Positions 8,556-17,400 of a stretch of 64,000 nt of DNA are shown piece after piece. The position numbers and the translations under genes are program-made. The stretch comes from Sphingobacterium hungaricum (GTDB lineage Bacteria > Bacteroidota > Bacteroidia > Sphingobacteriales > Sphingobacteriaceae), in contig NZ_MU158697.1 of assembly GCF_015210005.1 (NCBI RefSeq), positions 558,001-622,000 on the forward strand, read 5' to 3'. Below the pieces are notes generated by a model, which saw only the letters and a list, made by a program, of their open reading frames with translations, did no database searches and was not told where the DNA came from. The stretch's first letter is position 1; every line of letters starts with the position of its first letter.

Positions 8556-10109
8556 TTAGTACTGTGGATTTTGTGTCAATTGTCCAGCGCTGTTATCCAC
8601 CTCAATTTGTGGAATCGGAAGCCTGTTGTGTTTACCGATCACAAAGTTATTGAAGTCAACATCCCTTGATTTTAACTCATCAATTCCTGCCGCATTATCC
8701 AGCAAACCCCATCTTTTTAAATCAATCCATCTCCAGCCTTCGAAACAAAGTTCAAGCGTTCTTTCCATTTGCAATCTTTTCATAAATGCATCTTTCGAGT
8801 TTAGGCTGCTTGCGTAAATACTGTTCTGAAGAGATGTCAATCCTACAGAAGATCGTTGTCTAACTTTATTTACGTAAACTGCCGCATCGGTAGTCGATCC
8901 GCCCGTTTCTAGAATACATTCAGCATACATCAAAAGGATATCAGCGTAACGGATAATCCTATAATTATTTGGAGCAAAATAATCTTCATAGTTACGGAAA
9001 TAAGTAGTTGAGTATTTTCTAATGTACACTTGATCGCCCCAAGAAGCTTGCCAAGTTCTTCCGTAAACTAAGGCATCTCGGCTAGGAAAATCTGCACCGC
9101 TTCCTGCATAAAAAAGGTTGTAATACAGACGTTCATCATTATCTCCGGCTGTATTTTTCTCTTTCTTGTATTCGTTGATCAGCCAGCTTCTCGCTTTTCC
9201 ATCTTGCCATCCAATTCCGTCAGGTGCATAAAATTGCGTTCTTTGGAAACCTGTTGCCATCGATGCATCATTTCCTGTTCCGCCTTTATTTTCATCACTA
9301 AATTGAATCTCAAAAACACTTTCTTTGTTGTTTTCGTTTAGGTGGGTGAAGTTGTCTAAATAATTATCCATCAGGCCATACAAAGTACCTTCTTTCTCAA
9401 TCAACCAGTCCAACTCAACTTTTGCTAAGTCAAATTTACCTTGTTGCATGTAAGATTTTGCAAGGAATGCTTTCGCCGCTCCTTTTGTAGCTCTGCCTAA
9501 ATCTGCATTTGACCAGCTTTCAGGAAGCTTATCGATTGCACTTTTTAAGTCCGTTTCAATTTGTGCCCAAATCTGTTCTTCAGAAGCATCACTTGGCTTA
9601 AATCCAGGATCTCCAGGCTCTAAAACTAAAGCAGCTTTTTCCCATAAGGTGACAATTTGAAAATACCACAATGCACGTAAAAATTCTGCTTGTCCAATGA
9701 CTTGATTCTTTTTATTCTCGTCAGCGAATGGAATTTCAGGAACAAATTTCAATACCTGATTAGCTCTAAAAATACTTACATAAGCATCTTCCCAATGCAC
9801 GTTGTTTCCTTCCCAAAAATTATAATTGAAATAATTGAATTTTGTCCAGTCGGCTAATTCTGTCCAGGGACTGCTGCTCCATCCTTCGTCTGATGCAAGA
9901 TCATAACGAAATGACAACCAGCGCATCCAAGTTCCTTCTTTATAGAAACGGCTGTACACAGCATTCAATCCTTTTTCCGCATCGGATTCTGTCACCCAAA
10001 ATGTTTCAGTCGTTGGCTCATTTGGATTTTCGACATTTAATAAATCTTTATTGCAACCCATTAACGCAAATAACGATACAAGGGCTATGCTTAAACTATA
10101 TCTTTTCAT
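8556..10109 (-). CDS. SusD/RagB-like surface glycan-binding lipoprotein
   Basis: Outer-surface lipoprotein of 517 aa (lipobox ALMGC, Cys19) that forms the lid on the SusC transporter and helps deliver oligosaccharides. It has the SusD layout: an N-terminal helical/TPR part (for example ALWYFQIVTLW near 160) and a C-terminal RagB/SusD domain with RYADILLMYAE and the LCFEGWRWIDLKRWG signature near residue 450, ending in QLTQNPQY. It is 11 bp downstream of its susC partner. Aromatic residues are plentiful, but the binding site cannot be assigned. Confidence 0.95.
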   Translation of the reverse strand: MKRYSLSIALVSLFALMGCNKDLLNVENPNEPTTETFWVTESDAEKGLNAVYSRFYKEGTWMRWLSFRYDLASDEGWSSSPWTELADWTKFNYFNYNFWEGNNVHWEDAYVSIFRANQVLKFVPEIPFADENKKNQVIGQAEFLRALWYFQIVTLWEKAALVLEPGDPGFKPSDASEEQIWAQIETDLKSAIDKLPESWSNADLGRATKGAAKAFLAKSYMQQGKFDLAKVELDWLIEKEGTLYGLMDNYLDNFTHLNENNKESVFEIQFSDENKGGTGNDASMATGFQRTQFYAPDGIGWQDGKARSWLINEYKKEKNTAGDNDERLYYNLFYAGSGADFPSRDALVYGRTWQASWGDQVYIRKYSTTYFRNYEDYFAPNNYRIIRYADILLMYAECILETGGSTTDAAVYVNKVRQRSSVGLTSLQNSIYASSLNSKDAFMKRLQMERTLELCFEGWRWIDLKRWGLLDNAAGIDELKSRDVDFNNFVIGKHNRLPIPQIEVDNSAGQLTQNPQY

Positions 10110-10120
10110 AATAAATACGG

Positions 10121-13100
10121 TTAAAAGTTAAACTGTAATCCGGCCATAATGGTACGCGTATTTGGAAAAGCCATATTGTCTGTTCCTTTGTCCCATACAT
10201 TCGTATTGATAAAATCAGGATCTAAGCCTTTGTATTTCGTAAAAGTCAACAAATTATTTCCCGTCACATAAATACGCACACTGTTGATAAATAACCGCTT
10301 TACCAAATCGCTATTAACAGTATAACCCAATTGGAAATTTCTCAACCGAAAATACGACCCATCCTCAAGCCACATGTCGCTATCGCCTTTGGTGTTTCTT
10401 GTATCCCCATAAATGATTCTTGGGAAATCGCTATTCGGGTTTTCTTGATAAGGTTCTTGCCCACTTTCAAAACGGATGTAATTTGAATTATCTGAAAACA
10501 AACGCCCTTGGCGCATGGCACCATTCAAGACATCATTTCCAAATTGTCCGCTCCAAAGCATGGAGAAATCGAAGTTTTTATAATTTAGACCGACATTAAG
10601 CGACAATAAAAAGTCAGGCCAAGGATTTCCTAAAATCTGTCTGTCATTTGGATTGATCTGTCCGTTGTCGTCTGTATCGATGTAACGCATATCGCCAAGT
10701 TGAGGGCGTTTTCCATCAATAAAAATGGGTTGGCCAGTAGACGTTAGGTAATTATCAATATCTTGTTGTGTTCTGAATAGTCCGTCTGTTTTGATCAAAT
10801 AGTATTCTCCCAAAGAACGACCGACTTCACTGCGTGTCTGACCTGTGTAATACACGTCATTTCCGTAACCCAACTCCAAAATTTTATTTCGAACTGTTGT
10901 GAAATTCGCACCGATGTTATATCCGAGATCATTGATGTTGTCTCTCCAATTTGCAGAAATCTCAATACCCGTATTTCGTAAACTTGCGACATTTGCTAAG
11001 GGCGCACCTCCTTGATTTCCGGTGGTCATCGAGATTTGCATCGCTGCAAGCACATCGCTGGTGGTAGAACGGTAATATTCCCCAACAAGTCTCAGTCGAT
11101 TATTAAGCATTACCGCATCTACACCGACATTGATCTGTTCTGTTTTTTCCCAGCGCAAATCTTCGTTAACGATTCTTACTTGCGTAGCACCGTTCACAAT
11201 GGATTGATCCGGACCAAAAATGGTAATGATATTCGGATTGATTGTGCCTAGATAATCCCAGTTTCCAATTGCCGCATTACCCAATTGTCCATAATTCGCA
11301 CGTATTTTCAAGTCATTTACCCAAGTGCTTTTGAAGAATTTTTCTTTACTGATTCTCCACGCTCCCGAGATGGAATAAAAGTTATCCCAACGATTTGCTT
11401 CTGCCAATTTGGATGTACCATCACGTCTAAACGTAGCTGTTGCCAAATAGCGATCGTCGTAATTGTAGTTCGCTCTTCCTAAATAAGAAATCAATCCATA
11501 TTGACCGATGCTATTCCAGTTCGTTTGATTGGTTTGCCCCGCATTTAAGACCGTAATGTATTCCCCTCCCAAATACGGAAATTTCAAGCGCTGAGCGCCC
11601 ACATCTTCCCAATACTGTTCTTGATAAGTCATTCCCAATACCGCATCGATGCGATGAAGTCCAAAATCTTTATTGAAGTCAATGGTATTTTCAATCAAAT
11701 GATTGGCATCCTTAATCCTGTTTTTACTTCCGGTAGCATCTCTGAATTCTTGGTTCATCGACCAGTTACCTTCTTTTCTGAAATAACTGTATTCATCAAA
11801 AATATAATCTACACCCGCATTAAGGCGGTATTTCAAGAAATCCGTGATTTTGATTTCTCCCCAAAAATTACCCCTTAATCTGTAGATTTTTGTATTTGCT
11901 TGTTCCAGATTTTCTTTCGCAATCGGATTTGTTCCGAACGTACGGGCATTGCTCGCATTTCCATATCCAAAACCTCCTGGATTATTTTCGTTATATACAG
12001 GAATGGTTGGTAACATACGGATTACATCAATGTAGGAAGATGTCTGTAGTGGATCTCTATCGGTATGGGCAATACTGATGTTTTCTCCGAAAGAAAAGAT
12101 ACCTTTTTTACCTTCCGTATTTACACGAAATGAGTAGCGTTTGAACGAGTTTCCATACATAATGCCATCGTTGTTATGATAGCCTCCGGATAGATAATAA
12201 TTTCCGTTTGCACTACCTCCTGAAATTCCGACATTATAATCCTGCACCAAAGCAGTTTTCATGGTCTCTTCTTGCCAATCGGTGTCGTAATCAAGATGAT
12301 CTTGCAAACCGCCAGTCCATGTGCCATCCTTGATTCCTTCTCGGTAAGCCATGTCGTTGTATTTGATAAATTCCTGAGCGTTCATCAAATCGTATCGAGG
12401 CGACCAGTCAAAGGATTCACGGATGTTGACATCAATTTTCGCTGGGCCTTCTTTTCCTTTTTTTGTTGTCACAATGATTACTCCATTTGCTGCTCGCGAG
12501 CCATAAATCGCTGCCGCCGAAGCATCTTTTAAAATCTGAACAGATTCTACATCCGCTGGATTAAAATCAACGCCTGCAGAAGTAATTAACCCATCGACAA
12601 CCCATAAAGGATTGTTATTCGTTAGACTACCGATTCCGCGAATTTCGATTGAGGCATCGCCACCCGCAACGCCGGTATTGCGAACATTCACACCCGTTGC
12701 AAGACCTTGCAGCGATTGACCGATTGTCGTAGAACCAGTTTTTGCCATTTCTTTAGGATCGACAACGGAAATAGCGCCTGTCAAATCTTTCTTTTTGACA
12801 GATCCATATCCGATGACAACAACTTCATCTAAATCTTCTGTTTTTTCCTGTAAAGTAACGGTAATAGATTGCTGATTTGTTACTGTTATTTCTTGAGTAG
12901 TATATCCAATGTTTGAAAAAACAAGGATTGAACTAGCTTGGGCAAGCGTAAGTTCGAATTGTCCGCTATCATCTGTAGCCGTGGAAGTGCTGCTGCCTTT
13001 AATAGTCACTGTAATTCCAGAAATTGGAACTCCAGCAGCATTGACAACTTTCCCTCGAATTACATTTTGTGCAGACTCAACTTTTACAACCGAGAAAGTT

Positions 13101-13198
13101 TCTCTTGCGAATGAAGTATTCACGGAAAGAATGAAACTTAATGGTATGATCAAAAAAGGAATTCTATCGATTACGATATTTTTTCTTTTAAAAGCCAT
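10121..13198 (-). CDS. SusC/RagA-like TonB-dependent outer-membrane transporter
   Basis: TonB-dependent receptor of 1025 aa for oligosaccharide import across the outer membrane. Order of parts: signal peptide (about 1-31), carboxypeptidase-regulatory-like domain with GKVVNAAGVPISGI (about 48-125), the DEVVVIGYGS TonB box/SusC signature near residue 128, plug domain including IEIRGIGS and the ANGVIIVTTK segment, then a 22-strand barrel ending in GLQFNF with terminal Phe. No N-terminal STN domain is seen, so it is not an anti-sigma-linked receptor. It is the first gene of the minus-strand PUL operon, divergent from the sensor kinase. Regulation is probably through that two-component pair. Confidence 0.96.
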   Translation of the reverse strand: MAFKRKNIVIDRIPFLIIPLSFILSVNTSFARETFSVVKVESAQNVIRGKVVNAAGVPISGITVTIKGSSTSTATDDSGQFELTLAQASSILVFSNIGYTTQEITVTNQQSITVTLQEKTEDLDEVVVIGYGSVKKKDLTGAISVVDPKEMAKTGSTTIGQSLQGLATGVNVRNTGVAGGDASIEIRGIGSLTNNNPLWVVDGLITSAGVDFNPADVESVQILKDASAAAIYGSRAANGVIIVTTKKGKEGPAKIDVNIRESFDWSPRYDLMNAQEFIKYNDMAYREGIKDGTWTGGLQDHLDYDTDWQEETMKTALVQDYNVGISGGSANGNYYLSGGYHNNDGIMYGNSFKRYSFRVNTEGKKGIFSFGENISIAHTDRDPLQTSSYIDVIRMLPTIPVYNENNPGGFGYGNASNARTFGTNPIAKENLEQANTKIYRLRGNFWGEIKITDFLKYRLNAGVDYIFDEYSYFRKEGNWSMNQEFRDATGSKNRIKDANHLIENTIDFNKDFGLHRIDAVLGMTYQEQYWEDVGAQRLKFPYLGGEYITVLNAGQTNQTNWNSIGQYGLISYLGRANYNYDDRYLATATFRRDGTSKLAEANRWDNFYSISGAWRISKEKFFKSTWVNDLKIRANYGQLGNAAIGNWDYLGTINPNIITIFGPDQSIVNGATQVRIVNEDLRWEKTEQINVGVDAVMLNNRLRLVGEYYRSTTSDVLAAMQISMTTGNQGGAPLANVASLRNTGIEISANWRDNINDLGYNIGANFTTVRNKILELGYGNDVYYTGQTRSEVGRSLGEYYLIKTDGLFRTQQDIDNYLTSTGQPIFIDGKRPQLGDMRYIDTDDNGQINPNDRQILGNPWPDFLLSLNVGLNYKNFDFSMLWSGQFGNDVLNGAMRQGRLFSDNSNYIRFESGQEPYQENPNSDFPRIIYGDTRNTKGDSDMWLEDGSYFRLRNFQLGYTVNSDLVKRLFINSVRIYVTGNNLLTFTKYKGLDPDFINTNVWDKGTDNMAFPNTRTIMAGLQFNF

Positions 13199-13235
13199 AA
13201 TTATTGGTTTGTGAGTTTATAATTATTCAGTTAGT

Positions 13236-13255
13236 TCCGAAAATCGGATTTCGGA
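13236..13255. promoter_or_regulatory. Inverted repeat in the susC leader
   Basis: TCCGAAA (13236-13242) and TTTCGGA (13249-13255) form a perfect 7-bp inverted repeat with a 6-bp spacer, 38 bp upstream of the susC start. It could be an operator or a short leader hairpin. No convincing TAnnTTTG box was found for susC, so its promoter remains unplaced. Confidence 0.35.
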
Positions 13256-13375
13256 TATCAAAATTTAAATGGTCGAAAAATCATGAAAATTAAAAATAGC
13301 CCAATAGTGAGCACCAGTTACTTACATCATTCATTTTTAGTGGTTTTAAGTTTATAAATCTGATTGCGATGCACA

Positions 13376-13390
13376 GATGTGTATCACATC
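13376..13390. promoter_or_regulatory. Palindrome between susC and the sensor kinase
   Basis: GATGTG-TAT-CACATC is a perfect 6-bp inverted repeat with a 3-bp centre. It includes the heptamer TGTATCA that recurs twice closer to the kinase gene. The 300-bp divergent region 13199-13498 otherwise holds only the susC-leader inverted repeat and the direct repeats listed separately; no gene fits in it. Confidence 0.45.
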
Positions 13391-13426
13391 TCAAATATCA
13401 CAATCGTTTTTTCTGATTCGATTATC

Positions 13427-13459
13427 ATTTTGTATCAATAAATTATTATTTTGTATCAA
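13427..13459 (+). promoter_or_regulatory. Two direct repeats ATTTTGTATCAA, 21 bp apart
   Basis: The 12-mer ATTTTGTATCAA occurs at 13427-13438 and 13448-13459, an offset of 21 bp or about two helical turns. Paired same-face direct repeats are typical of AraC-family dimer sites, and the divergent regulator carries an AraC DNA-binding domain. The second copy ends 39 bp upstream of the sensor-kinase start. A role as its operator is inference. Confidence 0.5.
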
Positions 13460-13498
13460 AATCCAAATAAACCATAGGTTAACCATTACCTTAAAAAG

Positions 13499-16400
13499 AT
13501 GTCGAGCAAAAAAATTATAAGTCTATTTTTCTTTCTTTCTGTTCAGGTTCTCTTTGCTCAAGAGTACTATTTCAATCAGTATCATGTAGAACAAGGTTTA
13601 TCCAATAATACCATTCTTTGCAGCATGCAGGACAGCCGTGGATTTATGTGGTTCGGCACAAAAGAGGGCTTAAACCGTTTTGACGGCTATTTTTTCAAAA
13701 CTTTTCAAAGTGATCCAGAACTGAATAATGGATTGACGACAAACATGATCCGGGATTTGTATGAGGATAAAAACAAGAATATTTGGATCGGAACCGATCA
13801 AGGCATTTTTATTTTTAATCCGTTCACCGAAAGTTTCTCCATTTTTTCGGATCAGATTCTTGGAGAAATTCTAGAAATTCAAGGCGATGCTCAGGGAAAT
13901 ATTTGGTTTATTTCAAACCTCACAGCCTATTATTATTCGCTAGAAAACAAAAAAATCACCGAGCTCGAGGTAAACAACAAACATGTTACAGCACTCAGCA
14001 ATGTCATAAATCAGCAGGTTTTTTTTACGACCACAAATAAAGAAATCCTTCAATTTTCTAAAAGCACACTGATTAGGCGCGACACGCTGGTCGAAAATAT
14101 CAACAGACATCTTTCAATAGAAAAAGTATATGCGAATGGAAAGGACGAGCTTTTTTTAGGAACAACAAATTCTGGCGTACTGCTGCATAACCTGCAGTCT
14201 AAGAAAACGGAAATCTTATTTAGCCACGATAAAAATCACTTTCCGATTTTTGTCCGCGATATCAATCAGCAATCGCCCGATGAATATTGGTTTGCGACAG
14301 AATCTGGATTATACATTTACAACCGATCAACGAGCCAAGTGAAGAATATCCAGAAGGAGGAAGATAATCCTTTTGGCATTTCTGATAACGCATTGTACAC
14401 GATTTGCAAAGACAATAACAACGGAATCTGGATAGGAAGTTACTTCGGAGGAGTCAATTATTACAGTCCGAAGAACGGGTATTTCGAGAAGATTTTTCAT
14501 CGAAATACGACCAATTCGATTAAAGGTTCAGCTGTCCGAGAGATTACGCAAGATAAAAATGGAGACATTTGGATCGGAACCGAGGATGCCGGTTTGACAA
14601 AATGGAACACGAAGAAAAACCAATTCAGCAATTATTATCCTTCGGACAATAACTCAAAATTATCGCATACGAACATTCACGGTTTGCTGGCTGTCGGTGA
14701 TACGTTATTGGTCGGAACATTCCAGAGTGGCTTGGATTTCCTTTCCATTGGTTCAGATAAAGTCATCAAACATTTTGATTCCGAAGCCCCAAACACGACT
14801 TTGCACAGTGATTTTATTTATCACATTTACAGAACTCGAAAGAATAAAATCCTGATTGCGACTGGCCGTGGCTTGTACGAATACTTTCCGAAAACGAGCA
14901 AATTTGCCTTGTTAAGCGTCGTGCCAGATTATATTTTTTACACTTCTATTTTTGAAGATTCCAATGAAAATATCTGGTTAGGCACTTGGCGAGATGGCTT
15001 GATCAGCTATTCTCAAAAAGACAATTCTTCTAAAGTATATCGACATGAGGCTAATCTTAGTGGCAGCATTAGCAGCAATCGCGTGAACCGAGTATTTGAA
15101 GATTCGAAGAAAAACATTTGGGTCGCGACGGATGGTGGCTTATGTCAATTGTTGGCGAATGGACAATTTAAGCGCTTCGGCAAAAAAGATGGGTTTCCAA
15201 ATAATTTTGCTTTGGCGATGTTGGAAGATGACCAAAAAAACTTATGGATTACGACCTCTAAAGGCTTGGTCAGAATGAGTATCGATACCTATCAAACCCG
15301 AACATTTGGCACTGAAAATGGATTACTGACGACTCAATTCAATTACAATTCTGCTTTTAAAGATGCAGAAGGCTATCTGTACTTTGGATCTTCGAAAGGC
15401 TTGATTCGTTTTCTTCCTAAAAATTTGAACAGCGCACAATCTTCTATTAAAACACCGCTTTACATCACGGGATTTCAAATTTACAACGAAAGCAGCACTT
15501 CGCATGAATCTTCGCCTCAACTCGACAGCTCCATAATTTTTACGGATAAAATCAGTTTAAACCATAATCAATCGTCCTTTAGCATCGATTTTGCCGCGTT
15601 AAATTTTTATGCTTCGCAATCCATTGAATACGCTTACAAATTGGAGGGTTTTGATAAGGACTGGACGCAGGTAAAAACAAACCGAAAAGCGTATTTCACA
15701 AAAGTTCCGCCAGGAAAATATACTTTCCTCGTTAAAATTGCCGGAAATGAGTTTGGCGAAAATGTAGAAAGACGTATTGAAATAGAAATTCACCCGCCAT
15801 TTTGGAAAAGCAAATTTGCCTACTTTGTCTATTGCCTTTTAGTGGTTTTAGCAATTTCCTACATTTATAAATCTTATGTCCGCAAAATAAAAGCAAGAAA
15901 TCGGCAAAAAATCATTCTTATCAATGAGAAGAAAGAAAAGGAATTGCACCGTGCGAAAATCGATTTTTTTACGAACATTACCCATGAAATCAAAACGCCA
16001 CTGACCTTGATAAAAGCACCGCTGGAACGAGTTATTCAGCGTGTCGGCGAAGACCCAAGTGTGAGCAAATTGCTAAACACGATGGACAACAACACCAATA
16101 AACTGGTCGAGCTCACCAATCAATTGCTGGATATCACAAAGCTGGAAGTTCATGGTTTTGGCCTTCATTTCGAACAGAAGAACATCAACCAGATTCTTTC
16201 AAACATCATTAGAAATTTTGAACTGCTTGCAGAAGAAAAAGGCATCCGTTTGACATTTAAACAAGAACAGCAAATCGTTGCAGAAATCGACGAAGATTCT
16301 TTAGATAAAATATGCACGAACTTAATTTCCAATGCTGTCAAATATGCGCAAAAAGAAGTTACTATTGTGATTAAATTAAATGAAGAAAAGAGCCATTTTA

Positions 16401-16627
16401 TTATTTTAGTAAAAAATGACGGATTGATTATTCCTTATTCGGAGAGGAATAATTTATTTGCTCCGTTTTTTAGATTGAAACAAAATATACATATTCAAGG
16501 AACTGGTTTGGGTCTTTCATTGGCGAAATCACTGACCGAATTGCATAATGGTAAATTAGAATTATTGGAAAGTCAGAATCATTTAAATATTTTTTACTTA
16601 ACCATTCCACTTAAAAAACTAAAATGA
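13499..16627 (+). CDS. PUL sensor histidine kinase (propeller, Y_Y_Y, HisKA, HATPase)
   Basis: Periplasmic glycan sensor and kinase of 1042 aa, equivalent to the sensor half of a Bacteroidota hybrid two-component system. Signal peptide 1-20; two-component-propeller repeats follow (WFGTKEGLNRFDG, IWIGTDQGIF, IWIGTEDAGL and others) to about 640; Y_Y_Y domain near 700-765; one membrane helix near 775-795; HisKA with phospho-acceptor His829 in NITHEIKTP; HATPase with N-box LISNAVKYA and GTGLGLSLA. The protein ends just after the ATPase and has no receiver or AraC domain. These are encoded by the next gene, which overlaps it by 4 bp (ATGA). It probably senses an oligosaccharide from the adjacent PUL. 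Confidence 0.93.
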   Translation: MSSKKIISLFFFLSVQVLFAQEYYFNQYHVEQGLSNNTILCSMQDSRGFMWFGTKEGLNRFDGYFFKTFQSDPELNNGLTTNMIRDLYEDKNKNIWIGTDQGIFIFNPFTESFSIFSDQILGEILEIQGDAQGNIWFISNLTAYYYSLENKKITELEVNNKHVTALSNVINQQVFFTTTNKEILQFSKSTLIRRDTLVENINRHLSIEKVYANGKDELFLGTTNSGVLLHNLQSKKTEILFSHDKNHFPIFVRDINQQSPDEYWFATESGLYIYNRSTSQVKNIQKEEDNPFGISDNALYTICKDNNNGIWIGSYFGGVNYYSPKNGYFEKIFHRNTTNSIKGSAVREITQDKNGDIWIGTEDAGLTKWNTKKNQFSNYYPSDNNSKLSHTNIHGLLAVGDTLLVGTFQSGLDFLSIGSDKVIKHFDSEAPNTTLHSDFIYHIYRTRKNKILIATGRGLYEYFPKTSKFALLSVVPDYIFYTSIFEDSNENIWLGTWRDGLISYSQKDNSSKVYRHEANLSGSISSNRVNRVFEDSKKNIWVATDGGLCQLLANGQFKRFGKKDGFPNNFALAMLEDDQKNLWITTSKGLVRMSIDTYQTRTFGTENGLLTTQFNYNSAFKDAEGYLYFGSSKGLIRFLPKNLNSAQSSIKTPLYITGFQIYNESSTSHESSPQLDSSIIFTDKISLNHNQSSFSIDFAALNFYASQSIEYAYKLEGFDKDWTQVKTNRKAYFTKVPPGKYTFLVKIAGNEFGENVERRIEIEIHPPFWKSKFAYFVYCLLVVLAISYIYKSYVRKIKARNRQKIILINEKKEKELHRAKIDFFTNITHEIKTPLTLIKAPLERVIQRVGEDPSVSKLLNTMDNNTNKLVELTNQLLDITKLEVHGFGLHFEQKNINQILSNIIRNFELLAEEKGIRLTFKQEQQIVAEIDEDSLDKICTNLISNAVKYAQKEVTIVIKLNEEKSHFIILVKNDGLIIPYSERNNLFAPFFRLKQNIHIQGTGLGLSLAKSLTELHNGKLELLESQNHLNIFYLTIPLKKLK

Positions 16628-17400
16628 CAGCTTTATCGAAGCCCACATTAATTATTGCAGACGACAATGAAGAATTATTGCAGTTTTTGACTGATGATCT
16701 TTCAGAAAATTTTGAAATTTTAAAAGCAAGAAATGGCAAGCAGGTAATCGAATTGCTTAATGATCATCAGGTTGACCTGATTATCAGTGACATTATGATG
16801 CCCGAAATCGATGGTTATGCGCTCTGCGCTGCGCTGAAATCTGATTTAGAACATTCGCATATTCCGATCATTCTATTGACGGCCAAAAATACTTTGGAAG
16901 CTAAAATTGAAGGAATTGAAAATGGAGCAGATGCCTACGTCGAAAAACCATTTTCTCCTGAATTTTTGCTTGTGCAAATCAACAGCCTATTAAAGAACCG
17001 GCAAAACGTTCGGAATTATTTCTTGAATTCGCCGATTTCACATGTGCTCAGCATTGGTCAAAATACTTCTGACCAAGCTTTTTTGGAAAAACTCGATCAG
17101 CTAATCCTAGCAAATATCCAGAATTCGAATTTAAATGTGGATAAGCTGGCTGAACTCCTGCACATGAGCCGGCCTACGCTTTATCGGAAAATCAAATCCA
17201 TTTCGAATTTATCACCGAACGATTTAATCAATATTACGAGGCTGAAAAAAGCCGCAGCACTTCTATTGGAAACAGATTATAAAATCTATCAAATTTCGGA
17301 CAGCGTGGGCTACAGCTCTGCCACGCATTTCAACCGTAATTTTCAGAAACAATTTGGAATGACGCCTGTGGAATTTCAGGAAAAATCGAAATCGAATTAA
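16624..17400 (+). CDS. Response regulator with AraC-type DNA-binding domain
   Basis: Stand-alone regulator of 258 aa: receiver domain (acid pair Asp13/Asp14, phospho-acceptor Asp56 in IISDIMMPE, Thr87 and Lys108 in EKPF) followed by an AraC/XylS helix-turn-helix pair (about 150-255; LAELLHMSRPTLYRKI and ATHFNRNFQKQFGMTP). This is the C-terminal half of a typical hybrid two-component system made as a separate protein. Its ATG overlaps the kinase stop (ATGA), so translation is likely coupled. It is expected to activate the divergent susC operon and may bind the direct repeats at 13427-13459. Its stop shares the palindrome TTAA with the convergent phosphoesterase stop. Confidence 0.93.
   Translation: MTALSKPTLIIADDNEELLQFLTDDLSENFEILKARNGKQVIELLNDHQVDLIISDIMMPEIDGYALCAALKSDLEHSHIPIILLTAKNTLEAKIEGIENGADAYVEKPFSPEFLLVQINSLLKNRQNVRNYFLNSPISHVLSIGQNTSDQAFLEKLDQLILANIQNSNLNVDKLAELLHMSRPTLYRKIKSISNLSPNDLINITRLKKAAALLLETDYKIYQISDSVGYSSATHFNRNFQKQFGMTPVEFQEKSKSN

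Noticed and set aside
12909..13214. 101-codon plus-strand frame at the start of susC
   Set aside because: Antisense to the signal peptide and carboxypeptidase-like domain of susC; no own promoter.
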